Origin: Nannobrachium achirus
Taxonomy: Eukaryota > Chordata > Actinopteri > Myctophiformes > Myctophidae
DNA length: 64,000 bases
NCBI GenBank assembly: GCA_963921795.1
Contig: OY997655.1
Location: forward strand, 12,084,730-12,148,729
Direction: 5' to 3'
In this document: in pieces, positions 43,575-56,345 of the stretch
How the letters are laid out: the number at the start of each line of letters is the position of its first letter
Position numbering within the stretch: the first letter of the stretch is position 1
The notes under the pieces: generated by a model
The model's input: the letters and a program-made list of their open reading frames with translations, nothing else
What the model was told of the DNA's origin: nothing
Database searches by the model: none
Made by a program: the position numbers and the translations under genes

Positions 43575-46184
43575 AGGTGACAATGTTTACACTCTTTCCA
43601 AACTTCCACAACACATATTATGTTTATAAAACGGCTGCTTATTCAATATCACTATTTGAAGACTTTTTACAATGAACTGCATTTTTGTCCAAGTCAGCCT
43701 CTTGAACTAAAGTATTCCGGACAGCAGAAAACTTAAGCCAGTCAAGTCCTAACCCTATAGCAGGACATATGAAAGTATCAATGGAATGTTAATCTACTGC
43801 ATGTAATCCATGAAGCTATTGTAACTTTAGCAGCCGTTGCCTCTTAGTTACAGCAGCATTGTTGTTGTTAAGCAGTTATTTTCATGTTTTTAACTAATGT
43901 GAAGTGTGTAAAAAGATCATAATTTCTATTCAGCAAAGGAGATGTAAAATCCTCAGTATGAGATTAGATTGAATGTTCATTTGATCTGATAATTCCTGCC
44001 TGTCAATCTATCATTCAAAGTCCTTTATATTGTAGTCTGTCAATCAGTCAGTCTGTAAATGTCAATCAATCAGTTCTTGCTCATTCATTGGTCGTCCTGC
44101 TTGTCTGTCATGTTCTATGAGAGGTAGAATTAGTATATAGTGCACACATTTATAAGACTGTTAAAACTAATACACATTTATAGAGTGTTAAAACTATTAT
44201 GTTTTCTCTGTCATTCTAACCATAAGCTTGTGTTTTCAGGGATGCAGCCTAGTCGTTGCTGCCCCCAGATGGAGAGAGGAGGAAATGCACGTCTGTTCAA
44301 TCAACTTTTAAATTCAACACAAAGATGACCTTTTAGACCCTGATTTAGACCCTAATTAACCCTTTCCACAGATGTGCATTCTAAACAAAAAGTTAACTCT
44401 CTCAAATGATAACCAAATCTAACTAATTAATGTGGAGGTTTTGCCGTTTATGACTCTTCATCGAATCAGATTCTATAGTTGTGCTGTGAAGTGGCTTCTC
44501 CAGTCTTTGTTGACTGGTGAGGTCCTATTGGGGCGCGCACGCCCACACACACAGCATGCACGCATGTGTCAGTCAGAATAGAATTTATGTCTCCACTATA
44601 TACAACTAACATTACAGTGTCTTACTGTGTTTCTTTTATTTTCTTAGCCAAATAATTCTATTTTCTATGTTCAGACAAATCATTCCAAAACAGCATGTTC
44701 AGTCTTAAGACAGAACAGATATTAAAGTTTAATTTAAAGATCATACAATTTAGAGAGGCTGGTTACGTACTAGTTGCAATAGGAGTGTGTGGCACCAATG
44801 CCAAGAGTGCATTTATACTGTAGGCCTAATCTAATAACTCAAGCTCATTTAAATATATATATATATATTTATATATATTGAAATATATTCAAATGGACGT
44901 TCATCCCACGTTAAAACATGATTATAAGATGTTTTGTGGATGCTACTGTTTTGAGTAGCATCCATCCACAACCGTTGCATTTAGAAATGATCATCCAACC
45001 GTCATTGTTGTCTTGTCACTTCATGTTAAGACACAGAAAACCCTTTTCTGCTGGTTCCTAAACCAGGGGTCAGAACTCGGAACCCATACATTTTTATGGG
45101 CCACGAGTAAATATCTCATTTTTTCCGTTTCCTACATTATGAGACCTAAAAGTTTGGGTCTCGTAGAGGTAAAAAAAAAAAAAACTGGTGTGGCGGTTCT
45201 TGTATTCTCGTATTTGTTTTACTGAGAAGGTTAGAAATATGTTGAGGTTTAGACATAGTTTTACTGAGGTTAAGGTTAGGAATAGGGTTAGGTGTTGGCA
45301 CTGTTTTGGTGAGGTTAAGAATAAGGTTAGGTTAAACCGTTGAGGAATAGGTTTAGGTTTAGACATATTTTTACTGAGGTTAAGGTGAGTGTTTTGCGGT
45401 GAGCATTCTTGTATTGGTATGAGGTAGCACCTGTGTTGCCATCTCTCGTGAGAGAAATAAGCCAAACCACCACCTCCAAAAACTAGCCAAAAACAAAGCC
45501 AAATCTTGCGAGAGAAATAAGCCAAATTTCATCTTGAAAAATAATTTATGTTTTGGTTATTTATTATAACATTACACACATGCTTGTGCCAGGGCTAAAT
45601 AAGTAGAGACACCAGACCAGATGTTGTCTCTCAATGTGATTCTCACTCCTCCACAAACCTACGGGGAATTATATTATAGCCTACCGTATACATGATAGAA
45701 ATGTTGGCTGGTTAGATTTGCCAAAGAAGCCACTGCTTTTTTTAAAGCAAGCCGCGGTTCTCAATTTTTACCCGTAACAAAAACAAAAGAAGTCAAAAGT
45801 CAGTAAATAAACAGACTTGGTATCAGCAGTTGGCACCTCATTCCAGGGGTGGTCTACTCTAGACACAATCATTAACAGTAAAACATCTAAATGTTAGTGG
45901 AAGTACTCATGTCTGTGAAAGGGTCATATCTTTTAATTGACCATAAATCATTTATATGTAATCATTTATCATGTGTGAGAGTTTATGAGTTGCAATCATT
46001 ATAACATGCAATCATTTTATTATTTAATGTACAATATGTGAGCCAACACAGCAACTAAATGGTCATCACACAGAAAAAACATCAGTTCAACACAAATTCT
46101 GAATATTCAAATATGCATTCACCTAAAAGTGAGTGAGAACTGAAACAGTTGCGTTAAACAAAGTAATGCATTAGGGATCATTTG
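43575..46184. other. Beta 3' flank and intergenic DNA
   Basis: It holds the beta 3' UTR, an AT-rich tract (about 44850-44890), diverged GGTTAGG/TTAAGG units (45220-45400) and a pair of GAGAGAAATAAGCCAAA copies (45450, 45510). No further gene was recognised. A 3' UTR exon near 44240 is possible. Confidence 0.4.
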
Positions 46185-46320
46185 GCTGTTACTACATGTC
46201 ATCTTATCGACATCCAACTCTAACCCTTACCCTAAACCTAACCTCCGTGGGGTGAGTCGCTAACCCTCCCAACGCTCCTTTGTCGAAATGACGGTTGTTC
46301 GAAAGAGCGAGATTTCCCCA
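46185..46320. repeat. Short repeat with CCCTAAC core, copy 2
   Basis: Same family as 17430-17560, in the same orientation. Confidence 0.65.
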
Positions 46321-46376
46321 ATGCATTAATATCAATTCAGATTGAATGATCTATTACTTAGCAGATTAAAGATTAA

Positions 46377-46676
46377 AGGAGTAGTTCACCCCCAAAATGA
46401 CTTTTTTCTATTGATTAGTCACGCCATGGAGAGTAGAGTTCAATAATATTTTTAGTTTTTTGTCGCATTCCTAAGACAAAAATGTGGTAACAATAAATGT
46501 ATCCCCATTCGTTCCGGATGGGGACCCGTTTCGAAACGGGTCCCCATCCGGAATCAGTGGGGGTACATTTTTGTCTTAGGAATGTGACAAAAACCAAAAC
46601 ATTTTTATTGAACTCTACTCTCCATGGCATGACTAATCAATAGAAAAAGAAGTCATTTCGGGGGTGAACTACTCCT
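46377..46676. mobile_element. TTAA MITE, near-complete palindrome
   Basis: TTAA at 46373-46376 and 46677-46680. Ends AGGAGTAGTTCACCCCC. Almost the whole 300 bp is self-complementary, with a perfect 42-bp palindrome at 46512-46553 centred on TTCGAA. Confidence 0.9.
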
Positions 46677-46739
46677 TTAAAGTTAGGGTTAAATGCACTG
46701 AACTCTGGACAGAGATAATAATTGATCACAATAGAATCC

Positions 46740-47220
46740 TCAGTTCATTTTGGTTTTATTTCAGATATCGGACACATTACATGAATAATTGAGTACAGTT
46801 AATACATTTACAGTGTTTTTACATGCTGCTACAGCAGCATTGTCCATGTGTCCTAACAGGGCTTAGAGAGAAGCACTAGCCTCACCTACCTTACATATTG
46901 ATTAATAAGTGTAAAACAACAGTGAAAGTAGCTGTTGGTGTTTTAACATTTCAGACTGACAAAGGAACATGGTAGAATTATTGGGGATATTTTAATTTGA
47001 ACTGGAATAAAAACATAAATAAGTTACCCTCAAACCAGAGCACACATTTAAATTAGTGTGTATTCATATTGTTTCATAAATGCATCATTTAAATTATATT
47101 TAGATCGCAAAAATCCACCATTATTCATTTGTTGAATAAATGTTTTCCCTGAATTTCAGTTTTCAGATGTACAGTAGGCTACAGTACTGTAAACTGTACA
47201 GTACCACAGCTATTGGGATA
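46740..47220. other. Intergenic, nothing recognised
   Basis: AT-rich sequence without ORF, RNA gene or terminal repeats that I can identify. Confidence 0.4.
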
Positions 47221-47273
47221 GACCTCCAAGCTCACAACTTATCGTGCTGCGACGTGTTGTGAGTTTGGAGGTC
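47221..47273. repeat. Hairpin family, diverged copy at 47.2 kb
   Basis: GACCTCCAAGCTCACAAC pairs with GTTGTGAGTTTGGAGGTC. GATC has become a CCTC/GAGG pair in both arms, a compensated change. Confidence 0.75.
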
Positions 47274-47556
47274 TGCTATTTTTTTATATTTTCACCAAAA
47301 GGCCCTTTTAAAACTTTCAGCCCCTGCTTCTCATTCTCTGCACGTCCCTATCATCAACTTCTATGAAACAAACAAACAGCACATTTAACGTCCAAACCTT
47401 TCCAAAGACCATTTATTTGCTGCATTGGTTCACATATTATTGTCTCTGTCCAGTGGAAGAAACCTCATATGTCCAAAACTGTTACTTTTCAGGAGATGTA
47501 AAAAAAAAAGAACCATGTGTTCCAAGGGATCCAATTATATTATTTAGTAGTCACAA

Positions 47557-47630
47557 GCTATTAGCCAATCTACAAGCTCAAAACTATGCATTGTGACACG
47601 TCATGAGCTTATAGATCAGCTATTTTGGCT
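47557..47630. repeat. Hairpin family, copy at 47.6 kb
   Basis: TAGCCAATCTACAAGCTC is inverted against GAGCTTATAGATCAGCTA. Confidence 0.75.
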
Positions 47631-47877
47631 TGTTTTGTTGCAATTATTTTGCATGACAAAGAGAAGAATCATTTATGAAAAAATCATAAAAGATAAACAG
47701 TTGAAACATGAACATATGAGGTTTCAGCCTGACAGCAACTATATTTAATCAAGAGTGATTTTAATTTTAGCTTTAGATTAGATTTGTGTTTGAATTACTT
47801 GGTTTGACTGATTTGTGTGACTGTAATGAAACTAATGGAGGAAAGAAAATGTAATGAAATACATTCCGGTAATATGG

Positions 47878-48370
47878 TTTTACCTAGCTGCAAATTGCAA
47901 GATTGTTTTTAAATCGGTTGAATCTAGGGTTGCAATACCTCCCATAGGCAGCCAATGCATCAAAACTGCTATCAGATTGTATTAGACGATGTCAAACTCA
48001 CCAATATTGGGGTTATATGGAAAACTTGAAGAATCCTCTTTCTATCTGCAAAGTGTTTGTTTCAGAAAAACCCAGCGTAGACATTTATCAGTTATATCTG
48101 TTAATAAATCCAAGCAAACATGTTTTCTTTTTCAAGTGTTGAACTTCGGAAGCGCTCGTCTTCTATAACACCATGTCCCGCTGCCTCCTGCATTAGGCTA
48201 TGTGACATTTAGAACCAGCTGGTACACAGGACCGCTGAGTGACTTCCCACAAGCGATGAAAATAATCACCTGAACTGAATTTCTTGATAGAAAGTAGCTC
48301 ATAACATGTCTACGCTGGGTTAAAAAAGTAAAAAGAAAATCCAGTGTTGCAATTTGCGTCTAGGTTTTAC
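47878..48370. mobile_element. TIR element with inner inverted pair
   Basis: The outer end ACCTAGCTGCAAATTGCAA and the right end TTGCAATTTGCGTCTAGGT are inverted. An inner pair AACCCAGCGTAGACAT and ATGTCTACGCTGGGTT lies at 48069 and 48306. No ORF. Confidence 0.5.
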
Positions 48371-48579
48371 CATGATGGTACATCTTCCATGGATTATTTA
48401 CTCAATAAATCAATAACCCAATGTGTTCTCATCTAATGGTCATATTTGAAACCAATGTGTTCTGTACTGGTAATAATTACAAAATATATATAATTTGACC
48501 ACTGTCAACCGGGCGTCCATAGTTTGGACCGGCGTGGTTTATAAAGCATTGCATGGTTTAACATACAACTGTAGATTCA

Positions 48580-49859
48580 TAGAGCTGTCAACATTCCTCA
48601 GAAATTAAATTCCACTATTGGTCTTAGAAATTGGCTCGAATATCGAATATTTTCAAATATTATTATTATTATTATTTTACAGGGAGAATACAAAAAAATA
48701 TGATCAACTTATAAAAACATACAAAATATATATTTGTATTGGATCTAAGCAGCGCGCATGCTGTCACTCTGTACTCATTCAGCAGAAAGAGGTGTAGATA
48801 GAAGATGCATGTCAAGAGTAGTGTGTCACGCAGAAATATGTGACCATGTGTAGCCTATAACAGCTCCTCCTGGGGTAACGATATTCTATAAGTCACATTT
48901 TTCAATATAACGCTACATTCATTAAAGTCTGCATGTTTACTTTCCCTGACATGTATTAACATTTCCTTAGCCTGGAAATGACGTGGAGACAACGATATGA
49001 TGGTGAGTTCCTTCCTCCATAACAAGGGAAAGTTGGCAAATTAGCTAGGGTGACCATACGTCCTCTTTTGCCCGGACATGTCCTCTTTTAGGGGGCTGTC
49101 CGGCCGGTCCGGGGGGGTTTTATAAATTCCTTCAAATGTCCGGGGTTTCGCGCATATCACAGTTTAAGCACGGACATTTACAATGCACGTTCAATGGTTC
49201 TTTTGGAAACACACTGTGAGAGGCCTTAACCCCGGAACGTGTATTATTCATACTACTCTCTGCCTGCGATCCCTCCCTCCCTCAGCCTGTCTCGCTTTCA
49301 GATCAGAGGCAGCTCTGCAGCAGATCGCGCAGCGCAGAGCCAAACGAACTGCAAACGCTATTAATGCTCACTCCCTCACTGTTTACATTGGTGAAGGAAT
49401 CTTGCCTGCTACTCCCTCAATCCTCCCTCAATCCTCAATCACTGATGAAATGCACACAAAGTGCGAGTGACCAACATTGAGAAGCAGAGCGTTCTGTCAG
49501 CAAAGCTGGTAGTCTTCTGTGTCCATTTAGGCATTTACAATTATAAAAGTTCTGCTTCAAGCCCATAACACTGCAAAGTAGCTTACAAGACAGTCTGTGC
49601 GAGGTGAGAGCTCTTCTGCTAACTAAATTGACAGAATCTTTTCTACAACCTTGTAAAGCAGAAGATACGGCGGTTTGAATAATGGGCTACCTCTCTTTTA
49701 TTTAGTTACAAAGCTGAACGTTCATACAGGAGCCAAAAGGCATACTTTATCAGTGGATCTATAGCCTATTAATAGATTTGTAAAGGGTCCAATTGGAACC
49801 CCCTCAAAATGGAATACATAATAGCTGTAAACTATACTAATAGAAAAAAAAATTGGGGG

Positions 49860-49934
<75 letters not shown>

Positions 49935-50252
49935 GGTAGAGTGTCCTCTTTTTGGATTTTCAGAATATGGTCACCCTAAAATTAGCAGAAAGATATCTTT
50001 TCTGCAACAGTTTGTTTGTTACTCACAGACTCAGAGGGTGAAGCTATCAAGCTAATAGCATCACAGTGTGTGTGAGGAGAGAGCAGGGTGAGAGAGTTAT
50101 AGAATTCCAGTAGCTATACTTCAAGAGTACAACCGTGTGTGGCCACTGGCCAGAGTTATGTTTCAGTAGTAGGCTACAACAGAGTGTGGCCGGAGTTTTT
50201 TCTTCCATATTCGAGGAATATTCGATATTCAAATATTAATTTGACAGCCTTA
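48580..50252. mobile_element. hAT element hosting another hAT element
   Basis: Ends TAGAGCTGTCAAC and TTTGACAGCCTTA, flanked by TAGATTCA and TAGGTTCA (8 bp, one mismatch). Subterminal ATTCGAATAT-type words occur on both sides. No transposase. Confidence 0.65.
49046..49978. mobile_element. Nested hAT element with TAGGGTGACC ends
   Basis: TAGGGTGACCATACGTCCTC and inverse GGTCACCCTA ends. The 8-bp AAATTAGC duplication is at 49038-49045 and 49979-49986. It contains an (AT)n tract (49865-49930). Confidence 0.9.
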
Positions 50253-50529
50253 TAGGTTCATAAGGCATTGCAAGGTTTAACATATGACTGTTTGTTTATA
50301 AAGCATTTAACTAATCATGGAGAAGCAACATGAATGTGTTTGCTCCACATCTGGAGCAAAGTCACAGAAAACTTCAGCTCTTTTATTTCGCCCATTTTTT
50401 TAATAGGCTACTGTGGTGCAGTGTTAATTTTGACAATATTCTTTGTATTAACTTTAGCCATAGTCTTTTGAATATAATTATATTTAGTTTTAGTCACATT
50501 TTAGTCATCTGAAATGTTTTAGTTTTACT

Positions 50530-51600
50530 TGGGCCTTTATATTCCTTTCAGAACGTAGAGCATTGATGAATGGTTTCCACCTTGCTCTGTCTTTGGGCCA
50601 TCTTCTCCAGCTGTTTCCACCTCAGTCCCCTCTCCTTCACTTCTTACTCTGTGCTTCTTCTCCAGGTGTTTTTGTCTCTTCCTCTGCTCCGCTTGCCTTG
50701 TGGGTTCCATGTTAGAGCCTGTTTGGTTATTGACGTTTTGCTTTTCCTTAGTGTGTGACCAATCCAGCTCCACTTTCTCCTCAACAGCTGTACCTCTGTT
50801 GGTTCTTGTTTGATGCGTTCCCTCAGGTTGATGATGTTAATGCAGTTTGGCTAAAACTGTGGTTCTCAATCTTTTTGGGCTGCAGTACCCCCTTACACTG
50901 ATTTCCGAAGCCAAGCCCCTGACTACAGCAGAATTGACACCAAAAGTCCATTTCCAATGCCAATATGTTCAAAATAAAACAGCATAATGTAAAATAAGCA
51001 TTGCTTTCTATTTAATAACAGTTACTACTAGTCAAGTAATTGATGTAATTTGGTTTAGAAATGTTCAGATGAGCAGGTTCACACAAACTGTCATAACAGT
51101 AAAAAACATTCCCATTTTGAGTTTTTCCTCACTCCCTGCAGTACCCCTGCATGCCCCTAGGGGTATACATACCACCATTAAATGAGAAATACTGGGCTAG
51201 AAGATCCTTAGGATGAGTCTTAGGCAGTGGTTGATAAATGTCTGCAGTTTATTGTTGATGTTATTGGTGGACCTCCAGGTTTCACATCCATACAGCAGTA
51301 TGGATTTGACATTGGAGTTGAACATTTTGAGTTTGGTATTGAGTGAGATGTTGTTGGTTTTCCAGATCTTATTTAATATGTTGAATGTGATTCTTGCTTT
51401 CCCTATTCTTGCCTTCACATCCTCCTCTGTCCCACCGTCCACAGCTAAAACACTTCCCAGTTACTGATGTAAATGTGTCAACCTCTTCCATGGTCTGGTC
51501 CCCCATGGTTATGGGATTTGTGCTTTTGTTGTTTATGCGCATTATTTTGGTTTTTGGTCAGTTTATTTTGATTACTGAGCCAATTATTATTTATGAATGG
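50530..51600 (-). mobile_element. RTE-type LINE 3' fragment, split by a MITE
   Basis: Minus strand, 51600-51195: KARITFNILNKIWKT and SILLYGCETWR. Then 50856-50530: LDWSHT and a basic Gln/Arg-rich stretch matching the RTE C-terminus. It is frameshifted and inactive. Confidence 0.7.
50857..51194. mobile_element. hAT MITE inside the RTE fragment
   Basis: Ends CTGTGGTTCTCAATC and AATGAGAAATACTG. Flanked by GGCTAAAA and GGCTAGAA (8 bp, one mismatch). 338 bp. Confidence 0.8.
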
Positions 51601-51873
51601 TGAAGAGAGTTGGCCATAGATCACGGCACCCACTTTGGGAAAACCTGTCCTAGATTACTATTGCTCTGCATGTGAAGAATTACCTTTAGCTGTCCTTGCT
51701 TATTGTCACTCTGGGTTAAGACAGTGTCTGCTAAATGCTTGAATTGTACATTTATTCAAAAGGATAATTACACAAGAAAGCCCAATAATGTTTTTTTTTT
51801 CCATTGTTGCCGATGGTTCATCAGTGTCTGTGTATCTTTGGTATCTTCCAAAGATGATAACATGCTCTCTGCG

Positions 51874-51983
<110 letters not shown>

Positions 51984-51999
51984 GGTCACACATCCCTGC

Positions 52000-53550
52000 T
52001 AGAACATTCATAGTGAATTCATGTGTGCTGGATTGGATTTGACAGGTTTTCTGCTAATTTTCTGCTAATGTGTGCACTGTGCAGTTGGATTGGAATGAGC
52101 GCCTAAAACATTTCAACCAGCAGAGGGCGCCCTTTGACCAAAGCAAGGACTTGGGTGACTGACAGTAGCCAGCAGCAGTGGTGGAAGAAGTACTTGCTCA
52201 CTTTACTTATTTATTTCTCTTAAGTAATAATAATAACAATGAAAAAGATAACCATGGTTATTAATAACTTTGGTTGCATCCTCTCCCTCAGTTAATGTAG
52301 GTCTTTAGTTACATGTTGTTGTTTTTTTTTTGTAATCTTTTCCATCTCTTGAAATATATATTTTATTTTTTGTTGGAAAAGAAAATAGCATTTTTACTCG
52401 AGTTGTGACCTATAAACATTGGTATGTGACCCACAAATGGGTCCCGCCCCACTGTTTGGGAAACAGTGCACTAAACCATACACACTATAGGATGTCAGGT
52501 CAATAATGATAATAATGGCATGATGTCGCTCTCTGCACAGTCCCACTTTTTTAGTTCTCAAAGTGGGGTCCGTTGGCCCCCAGGGCGGGTTCCAGGGGGT
52601 CCCCAACGAAAGTAGTTAATATAGTCATTTGAACCACTTTATCACCACTTTATTTTTATTCAAAAGTATCCTGAAAAGTTCTGGAAAAATCTTGAAAGCA
52701 AAAAAGTTGTACAATTTGTGGAAAAGAAACATAGTCACACAACCATAACAGTCACACTGGAGAGGCCTGAGTAAATCAGGAGTGAAATTAGAGGTTGTTG
52801 AGTTTCCAGTAAGCATGCGATATTTGATAACGTTGTGGAATACCTCTCCGATAACGATCTGACCTTTGGTCAGATATGGCCCGGTGTTGACATACACGCA
52901 CTCAGATATTGTAGTTCATTGTCAAACTGCATGTGTTCTATAACTTGTTGGAAAATTAATGACAACAAGAGGAAGATGAAGATGAATGCTTTGAAAGAAC
53001 AGTGAAGTATCATTTCTCTATCAGTGGTGTAAAACCTTCCAGTAGGTAAATGCAAAGCAGAGGTTAGCAGTTACATGAGCTTATCCTCAGGCTCTCTGCT
53101 CACTAAACCGTATCCTCACATTTCAACAGCTACCTCTTTTTCTGCTTCCTTGTTTGTCTCAGCCATGGGTCAGATGGCAGGATATACTGTATGTATCTAT
53201 TCTTTCATTTAAATGACAGAAAACAATCTTTATGTGTTGACTTCTACCTTCATCCTACACTGCATCAAGGCCTACATAAATGATGTAGTTAGACAGTTAC
53301 AGTACATCATTTATAGCCAGGTCTCTGTCAATGTCTTCTGTCATATCTTCATCTCTTCAACCTCTTTCTCCAAACGAAATGCAGTAGTTATAATGGCATT
53401 TTGCTTCAGGTTAAGTATAGCAAACTAAAGACCTATTAATTCAAGAAATTAAAACGAATATCTAGCCTAACAAAAAGCAAAACAATGACTCTGAACCAGA
53501 GTCCTGCACCGGTCCAATTTTGACAACCCGTGCCCGCACCGCCCATCAAT
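52000..53550. other. Intergenic with MITE debris
   Basis: Fragments with GTTCTCAAAGTGGGGTCC (52554) and GTGGTGGAAGAAGTACTTG (52179). At about 52774-52810, AAATCAGGAGTGAAATTAGA is a diverged copy of the segment that follows the orphan X-Y module at 55331. No gene was recognised. Confidence 0.45.
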
Positions 53551-53748
53551 AGAGGGTATGCGCATGCATAAAGTGAATGGCATATCGAGTGGCAAATCGA
53601 GTGGCAAAGTGAGTGGTAAAATGAGTTTAACGTCATTTAACATTGTTTAATGTAACCAGATAGGACTTTTCTGTTTGGATGTATGGACTGTCAAGGCCAG
53701 AAAGTAGTTTTTTTCTGATATGATGATGATGTCACGCGCATACCCTCT
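53551..53748. mobile_element. MITE with AGAGGGTATGC ends, second copy
   Basis: Inverted AGAGGGTATGCGC ends. Opposite orientation to 37661-37853. A (GTGCT)n repeat lies nearby at 53861-53890. Confidence 0.8.
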
Positions 53749-54019
53749 ATAACCAGAACCGCAGACCGACCCGCAACCTGTGATTATAAGAAAATCCAAA
53801 CCAGACCTGCCCTGCCCGTCACATGCAGTAAAGTAAATAGCCTACAACCTCTAAATAGCTGTGCTGTGCTGTGCTGTGCTGTGCTGTGCGCTGGTCTGAG
53901 TTTATTACAATTTAGGCATTTAGCAGACGCTAGCAGACAATAATCTGTACATTGAAACCATACACACGGCATCTGTCTACATAACATGCAAACATCTAAA
54001 TAATATTTTATCATTTGTG

Positions 54020-54830
54020 ACCTTGGTCTCATTACTGCTGATGCTGCTCTGACACCTGAGTCCCGGCTTGTGCTTAATTGTGAAGCTTGGTCATGCCTAA
54101 CTTGAGTCTACAACGATCCCTGGAAACACAGTCTACAAGAACACTCTTGTTGTAAAATGATCAAATTAACACTCCTTATTTTGTACTGCTTGTGAGAGAG
54201 ATGCTACTCTGTGATGTGTCGTGGCTGGTACAAATTCAAAGCACACATTTTATCAAGTAGTCTGTGGCTTCCCTGGACTTTCGTCACGGCACCCCAGGGT
54301 GCCATGGCACCCACTTTGAGAAACCCTGCTCTTCTACTGTTGTGGTTCTAAACCTCACAACCCCCAAAATAATCCTATTTTAACTGGGGACCCTCCCACC
54401 CTGAAGAGCACTGAGAGTTGAGGCATTACATTTTGTAAAACACGGTTCTATTGTGTGAAAATAGCTGATCTACATGCTCACAACACCTCACGTTTCGAGG
54501 CGTTGTGAGCATGTAGATCTGCTATTTTCACAATTTCTGCCTCTAATATTTGACCATTTGCATACACCCACTATACAATTAAACTTTAAGTTGGTTTGTT
54601 TACTGTTGAGGGAGAAAACAATGTTACGCATTAAGTTAATCATCTGGGGACCCCCCAAAATAATGTTGGTCCCGACCCACAGGTTGAGAACCACTGCTGT
54701 ACTGTAAGCCATGCTGTGTTTATTATTACTGCTGATTCTGCTCTGACACCTGAGTCTCAGCATGAGGATTAAATGATGCTTGTGAAGCAGGGAGTCAGGG
54801 ACATGCCTAGACTACAACGCTCCCTGGTAA
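54020..54830. repeat. Duplicated segment around a hAT-like remnant
   Basis: ACTGCTGATGCTGCTCTGAC and following sequence (54035-54125) recur at 54730-54830. Between them a remnant with TGGTTCTAAACCTCACAACC (54342) and GGTTGAGAACCACTG (54683) ends holds a hairpin copy. Confidence 0.6.
54454..54532. repeat. Hairpin family, copy at 54.5 kb
   Basis: Arms of about 31 bp (TGTGAAAATAGCTGATCTAC and inverse) with a 17-bp loop region containing TCACGTTTCGAGG. Confidence 0.9.
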
Positions 54831-55330
54831 GCAACTTGATGGCTTGATAACGCAGTGATCGTTAATTTGAGTCAGCTGTTTGGTGCTAGATCGAAACAGC
54901 CGTAATGATGCTTAAATTTAAAACCTTCTTTACAATAATTGCAGCTGCATGCCATGACTACCTGGCGTCCTCTGCAACCCTACCCGACCCAGCGACTCTG
55001 CCCCAAGGGACAAATAAATATTTTAGAACTGGGTTCTCGGTTCGGCTTTTGGGTAATCGGGTCCTGGCAGACCCATGCTAGTAGAGTAAAAGAAAAAGCA
55101 TGATTAATAGATAATCATGGCTGGGTGGTTAGTGAGCCCACCTGGGCAGAGCCTCTAACTAGTAAATAGGCTGAAAACTAAGCAAAGAACATTTGACAGA
55201 GACGGCGTGTCTGAAAAGGTGAGTTTTTAGGGAGGCTTTAAAGAGGGTCTGATATACCATTACAGTTATGTAATAATGTAATGTGTCCTGTTGATATAAC
55301 CAGTCTGGTAATATCTACCAAAATGTCTGC

Positions 55331-55377
55331 CTCTAGCAACTGGTGATGTTTAACAAAACAAGAATCCTAATTGGCTG
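55331..55377 (+). promoter_or_regulatory. Orphan class II X-Y module upstream of alpha gene 2
   Basis: X box CTCTAGCAACTGGTGATG (55331-55348), 18-bp spacer, Y box CTAATTGGCTG (55367-55377). Followed by AATCAGGAAGTGAAATTAGA and a CA tract, as in the antisense module at 40871. No class II exon follows. Confidence 0.7.
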
Positions 55378-55459
55378 CTGAGTGAATCAGGAAGTGAAAT
55401 TAGAGGTTACGTTTCCAGTAAGAAGCTTCAGGTTTCACACGCACACACGCACGCACACG

Positions 55460-55566
<107 letters not shown>

Positions 55567-55964
55567 GAGACATTGGAACTTCCTTCATTTAATCATGCAT
55601 GTGACTACAGTCTGTGATCGCTGTCTACTGTCACTAATATGATAAACAATATGAATAGTTACTGAATCACTTTGATAAACATCACTTCATCAATACATTC
55701 TACCCTCACTAAATCCTTTGATGAACATTAGGCCTAATACATTCTGTCATAAAATAATGTTAACTTTATGAATACATTCTACTGTCACTAAATAATGTAG
55801 GCCTAATAAACATCACTTTATGAATGAACATAACTATGGTTCTGGGACTAATGGATCTATTGTCACTAAATCATAATGATAAACATCATCTTTTCTCTTG
55901 GACTCCTGGCATCACTAATAGAGGCTTGTTAAAGCAAACTGCTGTTCTTTATCTTCTCACATAG

Positions 55965-55966
55965 AC

Positions 55967-56010
<44 letters not shown>

Positions 56011-56258
56011 GACTTTATTAGAAGTTTGCATAGGAAAAGGTACAGTTTCATGACGGTACAGTTCACTGGTACAAGGTCTACTAAAAGGAGATCCTAGAAA
56101 AGACTAAGTTTATTTCCACAGGAAACCATTAAAGTATCTCATATAACATTGAATGACAGACGAATAGAACACAGTACTATGCAGTAGATATAGTCACTAA
56201 AAAATACAGTAAGTCAATACAAACAGTAAGTGTATACAAAGAAGGGGCAGGGGAGACC
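55965..56258 (-). mobile_element. 5'-truncated LINE copy with (TTGA)n tail
   Basis: A (TGAT)n run, then about 250 bp nearly matching the 3' UTR of the LINE at 12637 (TTTATTAGAAGTTTGCATAG, ACTGGTACAAGGTCTACTAA). Confidence 0.85.
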
Positions 56259-56345
56259 TAGCCTGATACTTCAGTCCGCACATCACCACCCCCTGTTGGT
56301 GGGTGGTAGTGTGGTGTGTTGAGTCTGACGCTTGCAGTCAGGCTA
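56259..56345. mobile_element. 87-bp mini TIR insertion
   Basis: TAGCCTGA and TCAGGCTA ends. A 9-bp duplication GGGGAGACC lies at 56250-56258 and 56346-56354. Inserted in the LINE copy. A 9-bp duplication would fit a Mutator-like mover. Confidence 0.8.

Noticed and set aside
44140..44328. Possible extra beta-chain coding exon with a TTTTCAG acceptor near 44240
   Set aside because: The beta frame already stops at 43572-43574, so any such exon would be 3' UTR; no proof of splicing.
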